A DNA stretch of 49,700 bases from the NCBI RefSeq assembly GCF_009939295.1, contig NZ_WVIC01000032.1, forward strand, positions 1 to 49,700, in the 5' to 3' direction. The position numbers and the translations under genes were made by a program. Shown in pieces: positions 43,979-49,700 of the stretch (position 1 is its first letter; each line of letters begins with the position of its first letter). The stretch comes from Petrachloros mirabilis ULC683 (GTDB lineage: Bacteria > Cyanobacteriota > Cyanobacteriia > Thermosynechococcales > Thermosynechococcaceae). The notes beneath the pieces were generated by a model. It did not search any database. It worked only from the letters and a program-made list of their open reading frames with translations, and was not told the DNA's origin.

Positions 43979-44186
43979 GACAATGTTCCTGTACTAGTAG
44001 TCTGTCAGCTTTGATTTGAGGAATAGATTGAGCCAGAGAAGAAGAATGGAGTTAAATTTTGAGGGTCTGCGACCCCTCAAGATTTTCCTGACGGAACACT
44101 AGAGTGTTGAGTTGGCTCAGTGGTGCCCAGAAAGCAAGATGAGCAAAAGCGCTATAGTGGCTCCGGATCATTCTAGTTTATGATGG

Positions 44187-44375
44187 ATGCAAAATTTTGC
44201 GGAGTATCTGTGTGCCTACTGTGGTGAACCCAACACCACCTTTGTGGATGTCTCAGGAGGCACTAACCAGTCCTATGTTGAAGATTGCCAGGTCTGCTGC
44301 CGTCCAAATCTGCTGTTCGTTGCCATGGACTGGGAAACGGAGTCTATTAGCATTACGACTGACTATCAAGAGTAA
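44187..44375 (+). CDS. CPXCG-motif cysteine-rich small protein
   Basis: 62 residues from ATG 44187. Cysteines at 9, 12 and 34, 37, 38 (CAYCGEP and EDCQVCCRPN) form a zinc-ribbon-like pair pattern of the CPXCG family, here CAYC rather than CPYC. These small proteins occur in many proteobacteria and cyanobacteria with no known role. The end DWETESISITTDYQE is acidic and typical. It converges on the VOC-like gene 9 bp away. Confidence 0.85.
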   Translation: MQNFAEYLCAYCGEPNTTFVDVSGGTNQSYVEDCQVCCRPNLLFVAMDWETESISITTDYQE

Positions 44376-44384
44376 ACTCGCTCC

Positions 44385-44972
44385 CTAGTTGGAGACTTCA
44401 CTAAATTCAATCACCTCTCCGGCATAGGTTTTAGCTAGGAAGTTGAGGGGCGTGTCTCGGCGAATTTTATATTTGACGTAGCGGGTTTGAATCCGGGAGA
44501 GGATTTGATCGAGGCAATCGTGATCAAAGCTGACGTGACGCTGGCGATTTTTTTCGCCAATGCTGGCTCCGGGAATGATATGCAACTGTACATTTTTCTT
44601 GAGCTGGTACCAGAGTCCATCTGCTGCTCCCATGTTTCGGGTGGCGGTCGTGCCTAAGCCAGCCCCCATGTAAATTGGGTCTACGCCAGAAAGACCTAAG
44701 GTTTGTTCGTAGTTGTAGTAATAGTGTAGGGGAACTTCAGCGACCGAGAGTTGTAGGTCAGATTCAAAAAACTGACGGGCAATGTCGAGATCTGACACCA
44801 TCAGCGTGTAGACTTTAGGGGCACTGGAGAGAAACATCCACATGGCTCCGGCGTAGGCAACCAACAGCATCACCATGACCCCTTGGGTTGAAAATAAGCC
44901 ATCTAGGGGCAGGAGAGGCCAAAAGGCGGCAGTGGTCATGCTCTCAGGGATTAAGGTAATTAAGGGAGTCAT
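44385..44972 (-). CDS. Membrane-anchored VOC (glyoxalase-like) domain protein
   Basis: 195 residues from ATG 44972; ATG 44939 is also possible. One N-terminal membrane helix at about residues 28-50 (GVMVMLLVAYAGAMWMFLSS) precedes a soluble part with VSDLDIARQFFESDLQLSVA, a typical glyoxalase/VOC opening, and later RHVSFDHDCLDQILSRIQTR. I believe similar proteins are conserved in cyanobacteria, with no assigned substrate. It diverges from ruvC by 106 bp. Confidence 0.7.
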   Translation of the reverse strand: MTPLITLIPESMTTAAFWPLLPLDGLFSTQGVMVMLLVAYAGAMWMFLSSAPKVYTLMVSDLDIARQFFESDLQLSVAEVPLHYYYNYEQTLGLSGVDPIYMGAGLGTTATRNMGAADGLWYQLKKNVQLHIIPGASIGEKNRQRHVSFDHDCLDQILSRIQTRYVKYKIRRDTPLNFLAKTYAGEVIEFSEVSN

Positions 44973-45078
44973 GGTCGGTTCGATGCGATCGCAGAATGGT
45001 TAAGAGTCTAAACATTGCGTCTCACTGAGGTCAACATGGAGCAGGATAACCACCAGTGCTTCCATTCATTATAGAGAG

Positions 45079-45567
45079 ATGACCCAGACAATTTTGGGAC
45101 TTGACCCAGGACTAGCCTCTCTAGGGTTTGGCAGTATCAGGGTTGAGCCACACAGTTCTTCGACTGAAGCTCAGCTCGATGAGTTTGGCATCATTCAAAC
45201 AGCAGCAGGCACAGAGGTAGGTCAACGCCTGCAAACGATTTATGACGATCTGCATCATCTGATTCAAACGCTCCAGCCTCAACTCGTGGCCATTGAGAAG
45301 CTATTTTTTTATCGGATGGGCAATACGATTTTAGTGGCTCAGGCACGGGGGGTCATTATGCTGGTGCTGGCGCAGCATCAGCTACCGTTCATAGAGTTTA
45401 CCCCAGCTCAGATTAAGCAAGCCCTCACCGGCCATGGCAATGCCACTAAACATGAGGTGCAGCAAGCGGTTGCCCGAGAGTTACAACTGAGCCAGATTCC
45501 TAAGCCCGATGATGCAGCCGATGCGATCGCAGTAGCATTAACGGCCTGGTTTCGACAGCCAGAATGA
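45079..45567 (+). CDS. ruvC: Holliday junction resolvase RuvC
   Basis: 162 residues. RuvC cleaves four-way junctions together with RuvAB in recombinational repair. The four acidic catalytic residues are all in place: Asp9 in [12 protein letters not shown], Glu73 in [14 protein letters not shown], and Asp145 and Asp148 in [13 protein letters not shown]. Cyanobacterial ruvC genes are normally unlinked to ruvA and ruvB, as here. The start ATG is the natural one, and the C-terminus (TAWFRQPE) ends 14 bp before the broken Uma2 region. Confidence 0.96.
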   Translation: MTQTILGLDPGLASLGFGSIRVEPHSSSTEAQLDEFGIIQTAAGTEVGQRLQTIYDDLHHLIQTLQPQLVAIEKLFFYRMGNTILVAQARGVIMLVLAQHQLPFIEFTPAQIKQALTGHGNATKHEVQQAVARELQLSQIPKPDDAADAIAVALTAWFRQPE

Positions 45568-45581
45568 TCAACCAGGATACC

Positions 45582-46303
45582 TTAAGTACTGATTTGAGGG
45601 TGGAGAGAGTCATGAGGAATGGGGAATATTAGTGGATCAACTGTTGACGCAGGGTTCGGAGCGCAACACCAGTCCCCTGAGTGGCAGCAGTAGTCTGGCT
45701 CAATGCCACCTGCTTCGGGAATATCCATCGTAATGGGGGTAAAGGCTTCGTAGTTGCGGTTTTCACTATCCAGAAGCGCTTCAACAATTCTGGCCAAGAG
45801 ATGGGCTTCCCGACCATGGCGAGGCAGAGGACTGATCAGGAGAATTTCTCCATCACGAAACTTAATACGGGGGATGGAGGCATCCCCTCGGCTATCGCGC
45901 AAGGTGCATTGACGCTCTCCCAGCAACCCTGACGGGTATGCAGCGAGATTCTTGACTCATCGACTCTTAACTAGATTGAGTTGCCCCAAACCCCGTCAGA
46001 CCGTCTCTGCAAGCATTTTGTTTTAACGTCCACGATGCGCCCCACCGCAGACAAAGGGAGCACCACTTCCTTTGTTAATCACGTTTCTGCTCTCGGATAA
46101 AAACCCTGCAAGGCTCGTCAGCGTGTGCTTTCCCATTATATCGGATTGCTCCCTTTGGTCGCTCATCGCCTCACCACCCCCTAACCGCAAGCGGTATAGG
46201 CGGAGCACTGCGATGATTCCTGGTAGTCTTGCCAGGTTCCGGGCATGCGCATCATGCTCCCAGGGGGGAGATGGATTTTTTCGCGGGAAATCACAGCATA
46301 CAT
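45582..46303 (-). pseudogene. Uma2 family gene broken by an insertion and 3' decay
   Basis: From ATG 46303 the minus strand reads MYAVISREKIHLPPGSMMRM then PGTWQDYQ, the usual opening of cyanobacterial Uma2 (DUF820) proteins; the frame then hits foreign sequence and a stop. Family sequence resumes at about 45908 with RGDASIPRIKFRDGEILLIS then PLPRHGREAHLLARIVEALL and PITMDIPEAGGIEPDYC, after which the expected FYIDNW-type continuation is lost (CHSGDWCCAPNPAST). So one gene was split by about 311 bp and its 3' half has been deleted or frameshifted. Confidence 0.75.
45909..46219 (-). mobile_element. Insert in the Uma2 gene; possible IS200/IS605-type right-end remnant with structured RNA
   Basis: 311 bp lie between the two Uma2 halves. 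The end nearest the 3' half reads GAATCTCGCTGC, an imperfect hairpin (45917-45947, ACCC/GGGT top), then GGGAGAGCGTCAA, close to the GAATCCCCGC...GGGGAGTGTCAA ends of IS200/IS605 elements in cyanobacteria. Another stem with 10-bp arms (46051-46075) lies inside. No transposase is readable, so this is a remnant or a non-autonomous element. A TnpB-guide-type RNA is possible but speculative. Confidence 0.4.
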
Positions 46304-46376
46304 AAGGCAACCTAGAACGAAGGTTTTGGGAACCCATCGGCAACAGGCATCCTAAGCATTCCCAACTTTGGATATT

Positions 46377-47090
46377 TTAGAAATTTTGGGGATGACGAAT
46401 CAGGTTTAGAAATTCTTCGCGCGTCTTCTGGTCTTCGCGAAACACCCCCAGCATCGAGCTGGTCACTGTCCAAGAGCCTGGCTTTTGCACCCCCCGCATG
46501 ACCATACACATGTGGCTGGCCTCCATGACTACAGCCACGCCATGGGGTTCGAGGACTTCTTGCACTGCCTCGGCAATCTGCCGGGTCAGGCGTTCCTGAA
46601 CTTGGAGGCGACGGGAGTACATTTCCACAATACGAGCTAGTTTGCTGAGGCCAATGACTTTTTGATTGGGAATATAGGCCACATGGGCTTTGCCAATAAA
46701 GGGCAGCATGTGATGTTCGCAGAGGCTAAAGGCGTTGATGTCTCGCACCAAGACCATTTCATCGTGGCCTTCATCAAAAATAGCCCCATTCACCAAATCT
46801 TCTAGGGACTGTTGATAGCCACTGGTGAGAAAGCGCATGGCCTCAGCAACCCGTTTAGGTGTCTTGAGAAGCCCTTCTCGCTCTGGATCTTCACCCACGC
46901 CGACCAGCAGGGTTTCTACGGCCTGCATCATTTCTTCGTGGGTGACTTCATGCCGAGGTTGAGCCTCAAACCCATCGGGATGGGGGGTCTTCAGACTGCG
47001 ATCGGGTCGTGTCTCTTTGACTGGTAGTGATCCGTTGGCAGAGACGCCTAAGTTGTCGGCAAAACGATTGGAAGCAGTGGTCATCTGCAA
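46377..47090 (-). CDS. folE: GTP cyclohydrolase I
   Basis: 237 residues. Converts GTP to 7,8-dihydroneopterin triphosphate, the first step in folate and pterin synthesis. Zinc ligands are Cys124 and His127 in [19 protein letters not shown] and Cys195 in SHMCMVMRG. The preceding 50 residues are a variable extension. It follows an SDR gene by 42 bp on the same strand, with TAGGAG about 12 bases before the ATG, so they form a likely operon; a pterin-related reductase role for the SDR is tempting but unproved. Confidence 0.96.
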   Translation of the reverse strand: MQMTTASNRFADNLGVSANGSLPVKETRPDRSLKTPHPDGFEAQPRHEVTHEEMMQAVETLLVGVGEDPEREGLLKTPKRVAEAMRFLTSGYQQSLEDLVNGAIFDEGHDEMVLVRDINAFSLCEHHMLPFIGKAHVAYIPNQKVIGLSKLARIVEMYSRRLQVQERLTRQIAEAVQEVLEPHGVAVVMEASHMCMVMRGVQKPGSWTVTSSMLGVFREDQKTREEFLNLIRHPQNF

Positions 47091-47132
47091 TCAAACTCCT
47101 AACAAAAATAAAAAAAGCAGTAAACAACGGGC

Positions 47133-47858
47133 TTAGAAGGTACCGCCATGGGGCATTAAGACTAACTCTTCAATCACCGCTGTGGGGGGCATTTGCACCA
47201 TTTGCACCAGTGTCTGTGCCACGATCTCTGGGGTGAGCATGGCAGAGCGGTCAAAGTCGGCCTGGACGGTGTCGCTGTCCCACAGGGAGGTATTGACCGA
47301 GCCTGGACAGAGGGCCATCACCCGAATGCCGTCGGCTCGGACTTCTTGAGCCAGGGTCTGGGTCAGTGCCATCAAGCCAAACTTGCTGGCACAATAGGCT
47401 CCCCACTGGGAAAAGGCTTGCCGTCCGGCGACAGAGCTGACGTTAATAATGGTGCCAAACTGGCGGGTTTTCATGCCAGGTAAGACCCCTTGAATACATT
47501 GAAAGGGACTGGTGAGGTTGAGATTGAGCACCGCCTGCCAATCGGTCAGGGGGGTTTCCAAGAGGGGGGCTGTATAGCCCATGCCCGCATTGTTGATCAA
47601 GAGGTCAATGGGCCCTAGGGTTTCATCTAGGTGCTGAAATTTGTCTGCGATCGCATCCACTGCTGCTAGATCCAACTGCACCGATTCCGCCCTTCCTCCT
47701 TGGGCTTCGATGTCTTGCTGAGCAGCCTCTAAATCAGCCTGAGACCGGCCTACCAAAACCACCTTCAGACCTATTTGAGCCAGTGCCAGTGCAGTTGCCC
47801 TGCCAATGCCCCGAGTCGCCCCAGTGACTAGGGCACACTGATGAAGTTGAGAAGTCAT
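47133..47858 (-). CDS. Short-chain dehydrogenase/reductase
   Basis: 241 residues with the classical SDR layout: TGATRGIG cofactor loop (12-19), NNAGMG (89-94), catalytic Ser141/142, Tyr155 and Lys159 (YCASK). Arg38 in VGRSQ after strand 2 suggests NADP(H) preference. The sequence resembles FabG-like 3-oxoacyl reductases but without clear ACP-binding residues. It is first in a pair with folE. The substrate could be a ketone, a pterin or a fatty acyl group; sequence alone does not settle it. Confidence 0.9.
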   Translation of the reverse strand: MTSQLHQCALVTGATRGIGRATALALAQIGLKVVLVGRSQADLEAAQQDIEAQGGRAESVQLDLAAVDAIADKFQHLDETLGPIDLLINNAGMGYTAPLLETPLTDWQAVLNLNLTSPFQCIQGVLPGMKTRQFGTIINVSSVAGRQAFSQWGAYCASKFGLMALTQTLAQEVRADGIRVMALCPGSVNTSLWDSDTVQADFDRSAMLTPEIVAQTLVQMVQMPPTAVIEELVLMPHGGTF

Positions 47859-48041
47859 TCAAAGTTCCGAAAAGACTGCGTCAGATTTGAGCAACTGAAA
47901 TGCGTAAGGATTTTGTGACTACCCATACAGTTGTCTGATCGTTGACCCATGGGATCATAGCAGCCTGGCATCGATGCCCAGCCGAGCCGAGGGAAATCAA
48001 CGACGAAAACAGTACGGTAAAGTCAGATATGCTGGATCTAT

Positions 48042-48059
48042 TGTAAACAATTGTTAACA
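48042..48059. promoter_or_regulatory. Near-perfect palindrome TGTAAACAATTGTTAACA
   Basis: An 18-bp palindrome, 8 of 9 half-site positions matching, in the AT-rich 396-bp gap between the SDR and GT4 genes. It is the type of site a dimeric regulator might bind, about 180 bp upstream of the SDR start. No regulator is assigned. Confidence 0.35.
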
Positions 48060-48079
48060 AAAATGGATCGTCTCTGAAG

Positions 48080-48250
48080 ATGCCCGAGCAGCAGCAGAGT
48101 CTCAGGCATAAGATCGTGCAGTTGTCACCAATGTGGCTCCACTTCTGGATCTTATCGAAAATCGGTCGTCCATTTTCACCCTTCTACCGTTGGCTCTCGC
48201 ATCCGTCAGATCGAGCGCCTTTTTTTGACCTGCGATCGCCCCACTCCTGA
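48080..48250 (+). CDS. Possible 56-residue protein
   Basis: ATG 48080 opens a 56-residue frame (MPEQQQSLRHKIVQLSPMWL then HFWILSKIGRPFSPFYRWLS) ending TGA at 48250, 4 bp from the convergent GT4 stop. The residues look protein-like (basic, aromatic) but the ribosome site is weak (TCTGAAG directly before the ATG) and I know no homologue. It fills the otherwise gene-free 47859-48254 gap. Confidence 0.3.
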   Translation: MPEQQQSLRHKIVQLSPMWLHFWILSKIGRPFSPFYRWLSHPSDRAPFFDLRSPHS

Positions 48251-48254
48251 GCCC

Positions 48255-49478
48255 CTACGCCGCATAGGGCACAGAACGATCCACCATCAGGGTTTGGAAC
48301 ATCCTGTCAAACTGCTCGGCAACGGCCTGCCATTGTAGATTCGGCTGGGTGGCATTGCGATAGGCCCCCCTTGCCAAGAGATCCCAGAGAGGCGGGGCAC
48401 TGTAGAGCCGCTGGAGTGCCTGGGCAATGTCTTCCGGCGACACCTCCCGTAGGGTCAACGGTAGGGTACGAGACGGAGCCAACTTGGTTTCCAGCATCAG
48501 TGCCGCCCCCGGCCACAATTCCTGGCAAGCGCTGTGGTAGGGCACCACCTGTGCCGCCCCCGTTGCCCCATGTTCAAAGCTGACCAACCCCCATCCTTCC
48601 CCCATCGACGAATTCAGCCCAACGTCACAGGCATTGTAGATAAGGTTGAGTTCCGCATCGGACACCACAGGGTGGGATCTACCTTGGGTGGTACAGATTA
48701 ACCGAGACTGAATCCCGTACTGCTTCGCCAGACCCATCACATTCACGCCCTGATCCATCAGCCCCATGTGGAGGTACAGCTTTACGGTGTCAGGCTTATC
48801 CACCGCAAACAGGCTAAACCCCTTCAGAGTCAGATCGATGCGCTTTCGGCTCTGATTGCGATTGCCGTTGAATACGATAAAGGCATTGTCTAACTCCGGC
48901 TGTGTGGGAAACAGCCTGGTTCTGGCGATTTGCCTTGCCGTCTTGAAGTCAGCATGGTAGGGATAAAACCGTTCTGTATCAACGCCGTGGGGGATGACGG
49001 CCAGGGCGGGCGGTGTCAGGTTGCGTCCGTTTTGGCTCAGTTGGGCAAATGCCTGGGACACCTCCTGGCGGGCAAATTCGGTATAGACCACCAAAAGGGA
49101 CAACTCTGCCAACGTCTCTAGATAGGGATAGGGTTTTAGCTCACCATCCAGGGGGCAATAGGCCACCAAAGGGATGTGGCTTGCAGATTGGCGAAAGAGG
49201 CGGACATAGCGCGGCACGTCCCACAATTCTGCCACCAGCAGGATAAAATCCGGCTGAACGGCTTCTACAAGCTGGGGCAGTTGCTGTTCGCCAAAGCGGT
49301 CTGTGGGGATTTGGTTGGCATAGACGTGCCAAGGCCACTGGGTGTTGCCCGTACAGGTCATTTCAAACTGATGAACGTCATAGATGTGGCACAGACGCTG
49401 GAGCAGACTTTGTAAAACCCGTCCAAATCCAAATCCTTCCCTGGCATAGCCGATCGCCAAAATGCGCTGGTTTTCCAT
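48255..49478 (-). CDS. GT4-type glycosyltransferase
   Basis: 407 residues, GT-B fold. The N-terminus RILAIGYAREGFGFGRVLQS, an AVIPHGVDTERFYPYHADF segment, FNGNRNQSRKRIDLTLKGF and the donor-binding SSMGEGWGLVSFEHGATGAA place it in the retaining GT4 (glycosyl transferases group 1) family. These act in the cytoplasm or at the membrane to build glycolipids, exopolysaccharides or glycosylated proteins. No linked polysaccharide cluster is present in the window, so the substrate is unknown. Confidence 0.87.
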   Translation of the reverse strand: MENQRILAIGYAREGFGFGRVLQSLLQRLCHIYDVHQFEMTCTGNTQWPWHVYANQIPTDRFGEQQLPQLVEAVQPDFILLVAELWDVPRYVRLFRQSASHIPLVAYCPLDGELKPYPYLETLAELSLLVVYTEFARQEVSQAFAQLSQNGRNLTPPALAVIPHGVDTERFYPYHADFKTARQIARTRLFPTQPELDNAFIVFNGNRNQSRKRIDLTLKGFSLFAVDKPDTVKLYLHMGLMDQGVNVMGLAKQYGIQSRLICTTQGRSHPVVSDAELNLIYNACDVGLNSSMGEGWGLVSFEHGATGAAQVVPYHSACQELWPGAALMLETKLAPSRTLPLTLREVSPEDIAQALQRLYSAPPLWDLLARGAYRNATQPNLQWQAVAEQFDRMFQTLMVDRSVPYAA

Positions 49479-49700
49479 AATTTCAGGCTCCCTAATTTCC
49501 GTCTAACGTTTTCGTGATCAAGGCTGAGATGTATAGTTCGCCAACCCATCAAACCCATTTCCCACATCCTCTGACCCTGCCTCTCCCAAGGGGAGCAAAA
49601 GAATAAGAGTGGATATAAACTCCGACTCCCCTCTCCCGCTCTGGGAGCTAATCCTGTAGGGGTTTGGAAACAGCCGCCGCGCCCTGCTTGACAAAGAAGA
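49479..49700. other. Region upstream of the GT4 gene to the window edge
   Basis: 222 bp without a gene I can support. It includes CCCCTCTCCCGCTCTGGGAG (about 49630-49650), which matches the core of the palindrome at 42888, so another member of that repeat family lies here. Confidence 0.5.

Noticed and set aside
46023-46343. A 106-residue minus-strand frame in the Uma2 region
   Set aside because: It runs across the junction of the Uma2 N-terminus and the insert in a shifted frame. The true N-terminal reading is the other frame from 46303.

Overview
The window is cyanobacterial chromosome. The HIP1 octamer GCGATCGC recurs throughout. Many genes belong to cyanobacterial or plastid-type families: nblA, a CpcS-type bilin lyase, ycf37, crr7, plmA, lrtA/hpf, a CruA/CruP-type flavoprotein, menB for phylloquinone, PAP/fibrillin, DUF4079, DUF2358 and a cyanobacterial RNase E with a basic C-terminus. 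Base composition and gene style suggest a Leptolyngbya-like filamentous or Synechococcales lineage, but the genus is a guess. No tRNA, rRNA, CRISPR array or intact insertion sequence was seen.

Layout. 1-9.8 kb: the 5' part of an amino-acid ABC binding lipoprotein, a Uma2-family protein with a heptad-repeat tail, pgm, zur, an apparent ycf37-crr7 operon, a CPA1 Na+/H+ antiporter, divergent nblA and cpcS-type genes, a HExxH protein overlapping the lyase, glyQ and a NYN nuclease. 10-22.5 kb: an LpxB-related glycosyltransferase, divergent plmA and dienelactone hydrolase, rne behind a leader of more than 500 bp, a TetR regulator, an ABC-F ATPase, a 43-residue gene just upstream of aroQ, cinA, and a WecA/MraY-type transferase. 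22.7-33.4 kb: DoxX, a HEAT-like membrane protein, thyX, PAP/fibrillin, a GT-B glycosyltransferase, a methionine-rich zinc-ribbon protein, ilvB with a zinc-ribbon tail plus a small partner gene, an MFS transporter, lrtA/hpf and lipB. 33.4-42.8 kb: a small secreted protein, an orphan MalK-type ATPase, then a co-directional run of DUF2358, DUF4079, an MscS channel with a cyclic-nucleotide domain, an FHA-PAS-GAF histidine kinase, a CruP-like protein and a cysteine-rich small protein. 43-49.7 kb: menB, a CPXCG protein, a VOC-like membrane protein, ruvC, a broken Uma2 gene, an SDR-folE pair and a GT4 glycosyltransferase.

Most genes are housekeeping or photosynthesis related. Functional links visible in the order are phycobilisome turnover (nblA opposite a bilin lyase), photosystem I and NDH-1 assembly (ycf37 with crr7), and cell-envelope sugar chemistry (wecA-type, LpxB-like, GT-B and GT4 genes, scattered).

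The least ordinary content is between genes. At least five related palindromic elements of about 130-170 bp sit at 9912, 17236, 24852, 31573 and 42979; one supplies the last base of the menB stop codon. A separate MITE-like element lies upstream of ilvB, a perfect 25-bp-arm palindrome lies at 42888, and a Uma2 gene is split by a 311-bp insert whose end resembles an IS200/IS605 right end. I did not find a clear new multi-gene system. The best candidates for undescribed biology are the palindromic element family, the split Uma2 gene, the methionine-rich zinc-ribbon protein, the zinc-ribbon tail on IlvB, and several small conserved-looking proteins.
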